64,000 nucleotides of DNA. Source: Crossaster papposus. Its lineage: Eukaryota > Echinodermata > Asteroidea > Velatida > Solasteridae. A program made the translations under genes and the position numbers. The stretch lies in assembly GCA_037893245.1 (NCBI GenBank), contig JBAIAA010001559.1, positions 38,403 through 102,402 on the forward strand, read 5' to 3'. Positions 10,721 through 21,852 of the stretch are shown one piece after another; positions within the stretch are counted from its first letter, which is position 1, and every line of letters starts with the position of its first letter. The notes under the pieces are model-generated. The model saw only the letters and a program-made list of their open reading frames with translations, had not been told where the DNA came from and made no database searches.

Positions 10721-13039
10721 CCGACCGTTGAGACACGCCCACCGTTGAGACACGCCGACCGTTGAGACACGCCTACCGTTGAGACACGCCGACCGTTGAG
10801 ACAGGCCGACCGTTGAGACAGGCCGACCGTTGAGACAGGCCGACCATTGGGACACGCCGACCGTTGAGACAAGCCGACCGTTGAGACAACTCGACCGTTG
10901 AGACAACTCGCCGTTGAGTGGGTTGAGTGGGTTGAGTGGGTTGAGTAGGGTGGGTAGGGTGGGTAGGGTGAGTAGGTGTAGGGAAGGGTGGGAAGGGTGA
11001 GTAGGTGTAGGGAAGGGTGAGTAGGTGTAGGGAAGGGTGAGTAGGGTGAGTAGGTGTAGGGAAGGGTGAGTAGGTGTAGGGAAGGGTGAGTAGGGTGAGA
11101 CAGGCCGACCGTTGAGATGACGCCGACCGTTGAGACACGCCGACCGTTGAGGTACGCCGACCGTTGAGACACGCCGACCGTTGAGACACGCCGACCGTTG
11201 AGACACGTGTCTCAATGGTCGACAGGTCTCGACACATCAAAGTGTCTCATTACGTCAACCCACGTCGACCCACGTCTTGACACGTCGACCCACGTCGAGA
11301 CACGCCGACCGTAGGGTGAGTAGGTGTAGGAAAGGGTGGATAGGTGTAGGGAAGGGTGAGTAGGTGTAGGGAAGGGTGAGTAGGTGTAGGGAAGGGTGAG
11401 TAGGGTGAGAAAGGCCGACCGTTGAGACGACGCCGACCGTTGAGACACGCCGACCGTTGAGGTACGCCGACCGTTGAGACACGCCGACCGTTGAGACACG
11501 CCGACCGTTGAGACACGTGTCTCAATGGTCGACAGGTCTCGACACATCAAAGTGTCTCTTTACGTCGACCCACGTCGACCCACGTCTTGACACGTCGACC
11601 CACGTCGAGACACGCCGACCGTAGGGTGAGTAGGTGTAGGGAAGGGTGAGTAGGTGTAGCGAATAATAAGTAGGTGTGGGGAAGGGTGAGTAGGGTGAGT
11701 AGGTGTAGGGAAGGGTGAGTAGGTGTAGGGAAGGGTGAGTAGGGTGAGACAGGCCGACCGTTGAGACGACGCCGACCGTTGAGACACGCCGACCGTTGAG
11801 GTACGGCGACCGTTGAGACACGCCGACCGTTGAGACACGCCGACCGTTGAGACATGTGTCTCAACGGTCGACAGGTCTCGACACATCAAAGTGTCTCATT
11901 ACGTCAACCCACGTCGACCCACGTCTTGACACGTCGACCCACGTCGAGACACGCCGACCGTAGGGTGAGTAGGTGTAGGGAAGGGTGGGTAGGAGTTAGG
12001 GAAGGGTGAGTAGGTGTAGGAAAGGGTGAGTAGGTGTAGGGAAGGGTGAGTAGGTGTAGGGAAGGGTGAGACATGCCGACCGTTGAGACGACGCCGACCG
12101 TTGAGACACGCCGACCGTTGAGGTACGCCGACCGTTGAGACAGGCCGACCGTTGAGACACGCCGACCGTTGAGACATGTGTCTCAACGGTCGACAGGTCT
12201 CGACACATCAAAGTGTCTCATTACGTCAACCCACGTTGACCCACGTCTTGACACGTCGACCCACGTCGAGACACGCCGACCGTAGGGTGAGTAGGTGTAG
12301 GGAAGGGTGGGTAGGTGTTGGGGAAGGGTGAGTAGGTGTAGGAAAGGGTGAGTAGGTGTAGGGAAGGGTGAGTAGGTGTAGGGAAGGGTGAGTAGGGTGA
12401 GACAGGCCGACCGTTGAGACGACGCCGACCGTTGAGACACGCCGACCGTTGAGGTATGCCGACCGTTGATACACGCCGACCGTTGAGACACGCCGACCGT
12501 TGAGACATGTGTCTCAACGGTCGACAGGTCTCGACACATCAAAGTGTCTCATTACGTCAACCCACGTCGACCCACGTCTTGACACGTCGACCCACGTCGA
12601 GACACGCCGACCGTAGGGTGAGTAGATGTAGGGAAGGGTGAGTAGGTGTAGCGAAGAATGAGTAGGTGTGGGGAAGGGTGAGTAGGTGTAGGGTAGGGTG
12701 AGTAGGTGTAGGGTAGGGTGAGTAGGTGTAGGGAAGGGTGAGACACGTCGACCCACGTTGAGACACGTCGACCCACGTTGAGACACGTCGACCCACGTTG
12801 AGACACGTCGACCCACGTTGAGACACGTCGACCCACGTTGAGACACGTCTACCCACGTTGAGACACGTCGACCCACGTTGAGACACGGCGACCGACGTTG
12901 AGACACGCCGACCCACGTTGAGACACGCCGACCCACGTTGAGACACGCTGACCCACGTTGAGACACGCCGACCCACGTTGAGACAGGCCGACCGTTGAGA
13001 CAGGCCGACCGTTGAGACACGCCGACTGTTGAGACACGT

Positions 13040-13990
13040 GATGATACATGAAGAGGTTTTGTTTTTGTTCGGGCGGTGCCGGGTGATCAATACGGCTGGG
13101 GTTGCCGCTGGGTGAGATGAAAGGTTTAGCTGCTTTAGTTTAGGAAAATGATGGTGCTATCCCATTCAAACTAAGTACTACAAATGTAATTGAAAACTGG
13201 GTTAAAATACCATGTAAACTAGGAGGTACATTGGGCATTACAAATATGCCGTTTGTTGCATATTTAACACTTGAATAAGATTAATACTGCTGCAAACTGC
13301 TTACTGGCTGGAATGACCTGAAATATACAAATCAAATAAGTTAAGAGGGCCTAATATTTCGATCTTGACAAGATCTTCTTCAGAGACTAAATAGCTGTGT
13401 ACAAGAAAAAACCATACAGCATGATGCACATCATGGATGCTGAAGAAACACAAAAGAAAAATATTTAACACTTATTATTTTTCTATTTACAGATGAGGCG
13501 GTGGCTCGCCAATGAACCATTTGTGTTGCATGAGACGATTGTAGTGCTGTCCGTGATGAATCGCAGTCATTTCAAGACTGACAAGTTCACATTCATGACG
13601 AAATTAAAAAAACCTTGGGCTATCAGTATCAGGTTATAAATTTATAATCTAAACGCCTTCAAGAATCGAAAAAGTGTAGAGATGTACACATTTGTTTTAG
13701 ATCAATCAAGCACTCGGAACAGTTTTCTAAAAACAAATCCTTACCACGTATTTAGTTTATTTGGATAAGAATTTAATACGAATTTAGAATTTTATAAAAA
13801 TGTACTTTGAGACCTGGTGTTTCCTGAAAAAAATAGAAAAAAATATGCAGGTAGACAAACTAACTTCTTTTATAATGGACATTAGTCAAAAAAATATGTT
13901 TGTAATGCACAGGTTTTTCAAATGAAATGCTTGCAAATGTGATTATTGTCTCTCCTTATTAAGTATAATACAGAAGCGTGTACATGTACA
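13040..13990. other. Mostly unassigned intronic sequence
   Basis: Contains one arm (13289-13345) of a dispersed repeat whose inverted copy lies at 19601-19662. The rest shows no recognised feature. An acceptor-like 'ctatttacag' at about 13484-13493 precedes a 49-codon open stretch starting MRRWLANEPF, but I could not match this to the ZnF-UBP domain or any family. Confidence 0.4.
13289..13345 (+). repeat. Dispersed repeat, copy 1 (inverted partner at 19601)
   Basis: The block containing 'gcaaactgcttactggctgg' and then 'aatcaaataagt' is the reverse complement of 19601-19662. The two copies bracket the 16.5-19.3 kb minisatellite at a distance. Probably fragments of one dispersed element. Confidence 0.6.
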
Positions 13991-14058
13991 TCAACGGTTG
14001 ACTTGTCTCAACGGTCGACTTGTCCCGAGTCGAGTTGTCTCAACGGTCGACCTTTCTG
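13991..14058. repeat. Isolated inverted fragment of the upstream satellite motif
   Basis: Three copies of the complement of the 17-bp motif (tgtctcaacggtcgac-like) occur here, about 1 kb beyond the end of the main array and in the opposite orientation. Confidence 0.7.
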
Positions 14059-16490
14059 ACATCCTCTGGAAGCATCGACCTCTCAATGCTATTTTTTCCT
14101 TGTAATAACTGACCTTACAATGAAATTATTTCCTGCAAGGTAGGGATGGGTCTGGATCTCGAAGTCTGCACTAGAAAAAAAATTATGGGAAAAAAATTTG
14201 TGGGTCTCCATGCAAATGATTCGGTTGCACACAACAAAAATTGGCAAAGGTGGGTGGGTCACTGGTCAGATTTATGTTAGGATTTTCTACACATGATATA
14301 AAATAAAACATTTCCGAAGACCCTCGATAAGGAGAAACAAAAATATTCAGACAGGGGTAATAATAATTATGTGAACAATAAGTTTCTTGATACAGAGGGA
14401 AAACTACACACACGACTCTGCTAGATAGAACTGACAATTTTATTTTTTTTAAGAGGGTACGGGGTGATATAGTGTAATTATATACTGGTTTGGTTTCATC
14501 ATGCGCGTTTTGAATTCAAATTGGAGTGACTGCGGTATCCGAATGAAAATATTTAGAAAAATATGCTAATTTAATATTATAATTTCAAAGCTTTCAACCA
14601 TCCTAAATTTGCACTAAGCACATAACCGTGCTTAGTAAAACCAGCTTACCAGCCGTTTAAAATTATTTACTTTTATAGTTATAATTATCTTTTATATATA
14701 TATATATTTTTTTTAAAGCCTGATTTATACTAACAGGCCAGAATCGCGGAATATGTTGGTGTGTAGAAATACAACGAGTGGTCTGCCAAGACTGTGACAC
14801 GTGCCCGCCTGCTCTTTCATTTAGCCAGCTGGTGTTGCGTGTGAAGATCCGTCTCTACGGGTAAAGAGAATTGTGGCCATTTCCCCGCAACTACAGACTT
14901 GGTGAGCTTATAAAGATGCTTCTTGCTAAATCCATGGAGAAATAAGAACGATGTTAAATGTTTGAAGCAAACCTTGATCAGGTAAAAGTAATTTGCAGTA
15001 CAAGTCAACTCGATTAATACCCCCCTCCACCCGGTTGGTTAGGGGTTATTAATTATACTATAGGATCATTATCGTTCATTTAATCGGTAGGCGTTAACGT
15101 GGGAAGATCTCCGCAACTTGGTGAGATTATGAAGGTGCTTCTTGCTGAACCGGGCCATGGCGTTGCATTTTAAAAGGTTCTAACGTGACAAACTAAACCG
15201 AAAAGAACCCGAGCCTGAACATTCTCAGAAACCATATAATTAAATCAAGTTCATAATTTGTAAATGTTTACTTATTGATTGACAGATGATGACTTTTATT
15301 TATCTTTGGGGTAAACAGTTTCTCTATAATTGTTTCCGTAGGGAGACACAGCAACCTCAATCGTTAGCAAATGTGGATGTAATTGCTTCTTTTTAACGAA
15401 TTTGTTAGATTGCCTCAATTTGACGATCAGTCCGACAACTTGTTTTGAATTGTTGGTCCACTGTGTTTTGCACTGAGATTTGCAAAATAAAAACAGCATC
15501 AGGGATTTTTGTCGAAACTACGACCCTCTTTGCTGAGGCCATGCATTGTTTGCTTCTGGGCAACTTGAAATGTTTTAACTTTTAGTTTTCCGTACCTTTC
15601 TGGCTGCACTTGCCTTGATATGTGATTGATATTCTAATTACCAGTTACTTCTTGTTTACCCAATTTGATTTGATCTGTGTTTTATTTTTGGTAGTTGTTT
15701 TTGTGATAGGTTCTATTCTGTTAAACCACTATAGTTCATAGTTTGCTTTATTGTCACACATTTATTGAAACGTGCCTTAATTGTTTTGCGTTTTAAAATT
15801 TAGATACAATGTACTGTGCAAGTGTAGACTCAAAATCAATTTATTATATATTGTCGTCTTAATTTATTGTCTTCTGTGCAGGTACATGTACTTTTTACCA
15901 CCGAAATAAACATCTTTGGGGTATTCATCGCATCCAGGGAGAAGATTGCTGATTTCATCAGTTTTGCGAACGAGTACCACTCGGCACTTTGATTCACAGC
16001 CAAAGTCGGTAAAGTATCTTTATTCTTCCTTTATATGCAAGTTAGCATCAGTCAGAACCACTTGTTACCAGCATCTAGTACAAGCCAACCGACTCTCCTT
16101 CGTACTTGCAATAGAGGAGACTGGGGTTAGTTGGATCGATTTTTACCCAAACATATATACTTCACAAGCTAGTTTTATTCAGAAAAACAATGTACCAGAT
16201 ATACCAGTTTGTGCATTTCTGTGTAGCAAATGTATCTACCTGTTTGGTGTAAGTTGAAATATAAATGTATGGTATGCGGTAATGACTTAAAAACTTCATT
16301 TAATATTTGAGTTCAAGTAAAAGAAATATTTCAAGCACTATAGCCCATGCACCCAGCATGCAAACACAAATTTACTGAAATAAATATGCAGGGAAGTTCT
16401 ACAAATACTCTATAAAAGGGTTAAGATTTGTTTAACCATTTAAAAACCGATACTTTTAGTTTTCAGGCAAAAAAAACCGATTGGTAGTCT
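14059..16490. other. AT-rich intronic sequence without recognised exons
   Basis: No exon of the USP catalytic domain (Cys box) was recognised on either strand. A short TA dinucleotide tract lies at about 14695-14706. A diverged duplication (ttggtgag ... gcttcttgct) links about 14899-14936 with about 15118-15160. At about 15803-15832 there is a relic of the 853-bp family motif 'actgtgcaagtgtagac'. The block 15890-16110 resembles about 40555-40680. Confidence 0.5.
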
Positions 16491-16494
16491 GACA

Positions 16495-19345
16495 TAACAA
16501 TTGCTTAGAGGTTTGTTATGTCAGACTACCATCGAATGCTTTGAGGTTTGTTACGTCAGACTACCATCAAGAGCTTTGAGGTTTGTTATGCCAGACTACC
16601 ATCGAGAGCTTTGAGGTTTGTTACGTCAGACTACCATCAAGAGCTTTGAGGTTTGTATGTCAGACTACCATCGAATGCTTTGAGGTTTGTATGTCAGACT
16701 ACCATCGAATGCTTTGAGGTTTGTTATGTCAGACTACCATCGAATGCTTTGAGGTTTGTATGTCAGACTACCATCGAATGCTTTGAGGTTTGTTCTGTCA
16801 GACTACCATCAAGAGCTTTGAGGTTTGTTATGCCAGACTACCATCGAATGTTTAGAGGTTTGTTACGTCAGAATACCATCAAGAGCTTTGAGGTTTGTTA
16901 TGTCAGACTACCATCGAATGCTTTGAGGTTTGTATGTCAGACTACCATCGAATGCTTTGAGGTTTGTTCTGTCAGACTACCATCGAATGTTTAGAGGTTT
17001 GTTATGTCAGAGTACCATCGAATGCTTTGAGGTTTTTTCTGTCAGACTACCATCAAATGTTTAGAGGTTTGTTATGCCAGACTACCATCGAATGTTAAGA
17101 GGTTTGTTATGCCAGACTACCATCGAATGTTTAGAGGTTTGTTATGTCAGAATAGCATCGAATGCTTTGAGGTTTGTTATGTCAGACTAGCATCGAATGC
17201 TTTGAGGTTTGTTCTGTCAGACTACCATCGAATGTTTAGAGGTTTGTTATGTCAGACTAGCATCGAATACTTTGAGGTTTGTTCTGTCAGACTACCATTG
17301 AATGCTTTGAGGTTTGTTATGCCAGACTACCATCGAATGTTAAGAGGTTTGTTATGCCAGACTACCATCGAATGTTAAGAGGTTTGTTATGTCAGACTAC
17401 CATCGAATGCTTTGAGGTTTGTTATGCCAGACTACCATCGAATGTTAAGAGGTTTGTTATGCCAGACTACCATCGAATGTTTAGAGGTTTGTTATGTCAG
17501 ACTAGCATCGAATGCTTTGAGGTTTGTTCTGTCAGACTACCATCAAATGCTTTCAGGTTTGTTCTGTCAGACTACCATCGAATGTTTAGAGCTTTGTTAT
17601 GTCAGACTACCATCGAATGTTTAGAGGTTTGTTACGTCAGACTAGCATCGAATGCTTTGAGGTTTGTTATGTCAGACTAGCATCGAATGCTTTGAGGTTT
17701 GTTCTGTCAGACTACCATCGAATGCTTTGAGGTTTGTTATGTCAGACTACCATCGAATGTTTAGAGGTCTGTTATGTCAGACTACCATCGAATGTTTAGA
17801 GGTTTGTTACGTCAGACTACCATCGAATGCTATGAGGTTTGTTATGTCAGACTACCATTGAATGCTTTGAAGTTTGTTATGTCAGACTAGCATCGAATGC
17901 TTTGAGGTTTGTTATGTCAGACTAGCATCGAATGCTTTGAGGTTTGTTCTGTCAGACTACCATCGAATGTTTAAAGGTTTGTTATGTCAGACTAGCATCG
18001 AATGCTTTGAGGTTTGTTCTGTCAGACTACCATCGAATGCTTTGAGGTTTGTTATGCCAGACTACCATCGAATGTTAAGAGGTTTGTTATGCCAGACTAC
18101 CATCGAATGTTTAGAGGTTTGTTATGTCAGACTACCATCGAATGTTTAGAGGTTTGTTCTGTCAGACTACCATCAAATGCTTTGAGGTTTGTTCTGTCAG
18201 ACTACCATCGAATGTTTAGAGCTTTGTTATGTCAGACTACCATCGAATGTTTAGAGGTTTGTTACGTCAGACTAGCATCGAATGCTTTGAGGTTTGTTAT
18301 GTCAGACTAGCATCGAATGCTTTGAGGTTTGTTCTGTCAGACTACCATCGAATGCTTTGAGGTTTGTTATGTCAGACTACCATCGAATGTTTAGAGGTCT
18401 GTTATGTCAGACTACCATCGAATGTTTAGAGGTTTGTTACGTCAGACTACCATCGAATGCTATGAGGTTTGTTATGTCAGACTAGCATCGAATGCTTTGA
18501 GGTTTGTTCTGTCAGACTACCATCGAATGTTTAGAGGTTTGTTATGTCAGACTAGCATCGAATACTTTGAGGTTTGTTCTGTCAGACTACCATCAAATGC
18601 TTTGAGGTTTGTTCTGTCAGACTACCATCGAATGTTTAGAGCTTTGTTATGTCAGACTACCATCGAATGTTTAGAGGTTTGTTACGTCAGACTACCATCG
18701 AATGCTTTGAGGTTTGTATGTCAGACTAGCATCGAATGCTTTGAGGTTTGTTCTGTCAGACTACCATCGAATGCTTTGAGGTTTGTTATGCCAGACTACC
18801 ATCGAATGTTAAGAGGTTTGTTATGCCAGACTACCATCGAATGTTTAGAGGTTTGATATGTCAGACTAGCATCGAATGCTTTGAGGTTTGTTCTGTCAGA
18901 CTACCATCAAATGCTTTGAGGTTTGTTCTGTCAGACTACCATCGAATGTTTAGAGCTTTGTTATGTCAGACTACCATCGAATGCTTTGAGGTTTGTTATG
19001 TCAGACTAGCATCGAATGCTTTGAGGTTTGTTCTGTCAGACTACCATCGAATGCTTTGAGGTTTGTTATGTCAGACTACCATCGAATGTTTAGAGGTCTG
19101 TTATGTCAGACTACCATCGAATGTTTAGAGGTTTGTTACGTCAGACTACCATCGAATGCTATGAGGTTTGTTATGTCAGACTAGCATCGAATGCTTTGAA
19201 GTTTGTTACGTCAGACTACCATTGAATGTTTTGAGGTTTGTTATGTCAGACTATCATTGAATGCTTTGAGGTTTGTTACGTCAGACTACCATCGAATGTT
19301 TAGAGGTTTTTTATGTCAGACTACCATCGAATGCTTTTCACTCCT
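16495..19345. repeat. 35-bp minisatellite, roughly 80 copies
   Basis: The unit runs ggtttgttatgtcagacta then ccatcgaatgctttga. Variants differ at defined sites (atgtc/atgcc/acgtc/ctgtc; ctacc/ctagc; gcttt/gttta/gttaa). Blocks of the same variant order recur, for example around 17531-17880, 18165-18490 and 18885-19200, which shows a higher-order pattern of about 630 bp and shorter. Because 35 is not a multiple of three, every reading frame cycles through the repeat and no long ORF forms. The short open frames here are repeat artefacts. Confidence 0.92.
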
Positions 19346-19722
19346 TTTCCTCACAACCACCTCCCCTATTAATCCTAGTCACACTTTGTTAGTTCTTTCC
19401 TTTGATCTTAACCCTGAACCCTTTCCTTGTGGTTTCACCCAGGTTTTTACCCCCTTGGTCTGTATTTGATCTTACCCACTTTGACTTTTTTCAATCCTTG
19501 GCCTAATCCTCCTCCGTTTTATTGGTTTTTTCATCCTATCCTTTTTTTGTGTTTCTTCCCCCAACCAAGTTTGTTTCATGAACACAGCCATTATGTCTCA
19601 AGATCTTGACTTATTTGATTGGTATATTTTAGATAGTTCCAGCCAGTAAGCAGTTTGCGGCCGTTTTAATCTGATTAAAATATTATTGTTATCGTGATAT
19701 AGTAACTTTTTTCTTGTTTCAG
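19346..19722 (+). other. Pyrimidine-rich intron end
   Basis: C/T-rich sequence at about 19346-19570 is followed by the inverted repeat arm 19601-19662 and a strong polypyrimidine tract with CAG at 19720-19722, which is used here as the acceptor of the next exon. Confidence 0.45.
19601..19662 (-). repeat. Dispersed repeat, copy 2 (inverted partner at 13289)
   Basis: Reverse complement of 13289-13345, sharing 'ccagccagtaagcagtttgc'. It lies just downstream of the 35-bp minisatellite. Confidence 0.6.
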
Positions 19723-19813
19723 GAAGTACAGAAACTAAAGGGAAGCATGAGGTCAAAAGGTCATATCCTGTGACAGCCCAGAACCTCTGCAGGGTGTCTC
19801 AGTGGGGGGTCAG
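19723..19813 (+). CDS. USP44/49-like deubiquitinase, candidate exon before the 'PLCHELH' exon
   Basis: An acceptor 'tttcttgtttcag' ends at 19722. A CAG|GTGAAG donor follows 19813. The 91-nt exon would encode about 29 residues, STETKGKHEVKR...VSQWGV. Its final two bases plus the first base of the next exon give Ser, producing ...[10 protein letters not shown]. In human USP44 the equivalent stretch, just before the LCHELH motif, is a low-complexity basic linker inside the catalytic domain. Phase agrees with the next exon. A downstream donor-like GTAAGT (about 19842) is less likely, because that reading includes a stop. The match is by position and phase, not by strong sequence similarity. Confidence 0.45.
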
Positions 19814-20057
19814 GTGAAGCTGCAGAACAGCCAGCAATTTGTAAGTGGAAAATATTGTCTTATCTCAATCATCAACATCAGTAGTTGTTTTTTAGGCATT
19901 GTTGCTGTAAAATGTATAACAGGTCCTCACAAATCCATCATTGACTTTACCTAAACCACCTTGACTGTTACTTCATGTGCTACCACAAACTGCCTGAGTA
20001 ATGTGCACCATCATTTCACCCCACTCTCTCCTAAACTGGACCTCTCTCAAAAATGGT

Positions 20058-20257
20058 GCCTCATGCTATTCCGAGTTGAGACCTCTGAACATTGCGTCTT
20101 ATTAACTTCTGTTTTGTCTTTCAGTCCACTATGTCATGAGCTACACGTCTTGTCCTGTGTCTTGTGGTCAGGCAAGTGGGCCATTGTGTCTCCTCACGCT
20201 ACTCTGAGTTAAGACCTCTGAACATGGCGTCTTATTTACTTCTGTTTTGTCTTTCAG
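20058..20257 (+). repeat. 133-bp partial-exon duplication, copy A array
   Basis: A partial unit and then one whole 133-bp unit precede the full exon at 20258. The unit holds the intron tail (acttctgttttgtctttcag), the first part of the exon (PLCHELH...[12 protein letters not shown]), and then diverges at 'ctgagttaagacc', where the real exon reads 'ctgagcagtgtatgg'. The partial exon therefore runs into a TAA stop in frame and lacks its own splice donor. Confidence 0.8.
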
Positions 20258-20407
20258 TCCACTATGTCATGAGCTACACAACTTGTACTGTGTCATGTGG
20301 TCGGGCAAGTGGGCCATTGTGTCTCCTCATGCTATTCTGAGCAGTGTATGGAGACTTATTCCTTCTTTTAGAGGCTACTCACAGCAAGATGCTCAAGAGT
20401 TCTTATG
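20258..20407 (+). CDS. USP44/49-like deubiquitinase, catalytic-core exon (copy A)
   Basis: The 150-nt exon is bounded by 'tttcag' and GTAAGT. It encodes (S)[18 protein letters not shown], then [20 protein letters not shown], then [11 protein letters not shown], ending in two bases of a Cys codon. The motifs WSGKWA, [13 protein letters not shown] and LCHEL are characteristic of the USP44/49 catalytic domain; the QQDAQEF block is the conserved QQD box of USP peptidases. The exon is intact and open. Splicing to the exon at 20863 restores C-EFLDKI, just as in known members. The donor is embedded in a 22-bp tandem repeat (three copies). Confidence 0.85.
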
Positions 20408-20475
20408 GTAAGTTTTACCATAAACAGTGGTAAGTTTTACCATAAACAGTGGTAAGTTTTACCAAAAACAGTGGT
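20408..20475 (+). repeat. 22-bp tandem repeat of the splice donor (copy A, three units)
   Basis: The unit 'ggtaagttttaccataaaca' plus two bases is repeated three times directly at the exon end. Each unit carries a GGTAAGT donor and ends in an AG. Confidence 0.85.
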
Positions 20476-20862
20476 TGAGTGGAGTTCATCATCTGTGATT
20501 CATTCTGCAAGGAATTCAAGTCTGAAAGGAGACAGGAAAATTTTCTCTTTTAAGTGGATTTCCTCTGTTTTTGTTTTGATTTTTCTCTTTTTTTTGTTTC
20601 TTTCACTTTCTGTGTACAAAAGTAAAGGAAATAACATCTTTTCTTTCTTTTTTGACCTAGTTTCCTCTTTTTCTCTTGTTCACTCTATATTTCATTCGTA
20701 CTTTAATACTCAAACACCTGTGAATAATGTCTTGTGTTTTTACTGCGTAAATCTAGTGCAGCTTTTCTGGGATTTATTTAGAAAACCTCTTTCTCTTCTA
20801 AATTGAGTTGGCAATTTCATGATTAATGCTAATTGGCACTTTGCACTTGCCATTTGTTTCAG

Positions 20863-21096
20863 TGAGTTCCTGGATAAAATCCACGCTGAACTTAAGTGTT
20901 TGTCCTCAGTGCCATCTACACAGACGGTCAGTGAGACGTCCATTCAGACGGTCGATGAGACGTCCATTCCAACCAATGACATCATTGGCCAAAGCTTTGA
21001 AGGAGGTCTAGTTAGCCAAGTCACCTGTCTGCAGTGCTTGAACCAGTCCAACACGTTTGAGCAGCTTGGAGACTTGTCCTTAGAGTTCCCTGAAAG
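20863..21096 (+). CDS. USP44/49-like deubiquitinase, finger-region exon (copy A)
   Basis: The 234-nt exon lies between 'catttgtttcag' and GTAACC. It encodes EFLDKIHAELKC, a Ser/Thr-rich insert with two imperfect repeats (SETSIQT / DETSIPT), then IIGQSFEGG, LVSQVTCLQCLNQSNTFEQL and GDLSLEFPE plus the start of an Arg codon. FxGxLxSQVTCxxC contains the first CxxC of the zinc-finger ('fingers') subdomain of USP catalytic domains, and LSLEFPER is a family signature. Phases at both ends fit the preceding exon. Later exons (second CxxC, His box) were not recognised in the window. Confidence 0.85.
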
Positions 21097-21117
21097 GTAA
21101 CCTAACCCCTAATCAAA

Positions 21118-21168
21118 TCCAACACCTTTGAGCAGCTTGGGGACTTTTCCTTGGAGTTCCCTGAAAGG
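21118..21168 (+). repeat. Duplicate of the finger-exon tail (copy A)
   Basis: About 51 bp repeats the end of the preceding exon (encoding NTFEQLGD.SLEFPER) with a few substitutions, but continues past the exon end without a GTAACC donor. It leads into a 42-bp tandem repeat. Confidence 0.8.
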
Positions 21169-21181
21169 TTGTGGCTGTACC

Positions 21182-21391
21182 AGATAAGCCACGTGGGTAT
21201 GCTAACGCTACCCGGGCTCTACTAGATAAGCCACGTGAGTATGCTAACGCTACACGGGCTCTCCCAGATAAGCCACGTGGGTATGCTAATGCTACCAGGG
21301 CTCTTGCAGATAAGCCACGTGGGTATGCTAACACTACCCGGGCTCTTCCAGATAAGCCACAAGGGACTGCTAGCGCTTCCCAGGCTCTTAC
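21182..21391 (+). repeat. 42-bp tandem repeat, five units (copy A)
   Basis: The 42-bp unit translates to the 14-residue repeat DKPRGYANATRALP (the last unit diverges to DKPQGTASASQALT). The plus frame stays open from about 21171 to 21479, but the minus strand is open too, so coding status is unproven. It directly follows the duplicated exon tail; the frame of the 14-residue repeat differs from the frame of LSLEFPER. Confidence 0.8.
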
Positions 21392-21769
21392 AACCCAACC
21401 AAGTAAGAATGCTGGCACTTCCCAACAGCGAAAAAAATACACGGGGGGCGGCGGGCGAATTCGCCCCGGAAACACCTAAAGGAGCCCCCGAAATAGGCAA
21501 AAAATGGGATTTCGGGGGCGACTTAAAAACTAGGAAATGGTCCAAAATCGTCCCCGTAATATTTGCTGCACGACTACGAACGGCCGCTCTCTCTGATCCT
21601 AGCGCAGCGGCTAAGCGGCCGCGCCGGCATGCAGACCGGAGATCCAGAGCGCCCGGTACATGTACGGTACATGTACAGTACATATACAGTACATATATTT
21701 AGCACTCAGCAGCGCGCGCTGCATGCATTAGTCTTGGTGCAAGACGTCCCTGTTTTGTATTTCCACAAA

Positions 21770-21852
21770 TTCCGCTAATAGAGGGCGCTATCACTTCACC
21801 AACCGCTATCGCGGTTCGTGGAGTGATAGCGCCCTCTATTAGCGGAAATGTG
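21770..21852. repeat. Hairpin element 'gctaatagagggcgctatcac'-type
   Basis: A near-perfect inverted repeat (ccgctaatagagggcgctat ... atagcgccctctattagcgg) is centred at about 21810. It lies at the end of the first segmental copy and abuts the 133-bp array of the second. Confidence 0.75.

Larger units (their letters stand above)
6625..13039. repeat. Composite higher-order satellite (about 330-bp units)
   Basis: The array is built from nested short repeats: a 20-bp unit (ggtgtagggaagggtgagta), a 17-bp unit (cgccgaccgttgagaca), and a 15-20-bp cgtcgaccc-type unit. They are organised into higher-order units of about 310-340 bp. Each unit has a junction palindrome, GAGACACGTGTCTC (for example 6808-6821) or its catgtg variant, followed by an inverted copy of the 17-bp motif. 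I count about 14 such junctions. The final 250 bp (about 12741-12985) is a pure 20-bp array (gagacacgtcgacccacgtt). Long minus-strand open frames (SQRSACLNGRR..., TLPYTYSPFPTPTHP...) result from the repeat and are open in several frames at once, so they are not called genes. By position this lies in the first intron of the USP44/49-like gene. Confidence 0.9.

Noticed and set aside
6625..13039. CRISPR array
   Set aside because: Repeats are contiguous or nested, spacers are themselves repeats, and the sequence is animal.
13494..13640. Possible second ZnF-UBP exon (MRRWLANEPF...) after an acceptor-like site
   Set aside because: It is open for 49 codons after a fair acceptor, but no Cys/His pattern of ZnF-UBP could be aligned and no donor was found.
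15916..16257. 113-codon open frame in the intron region
   Set aside because: No recognisable motif; part of it lies in a dispersed repeat related to 40555-40680.
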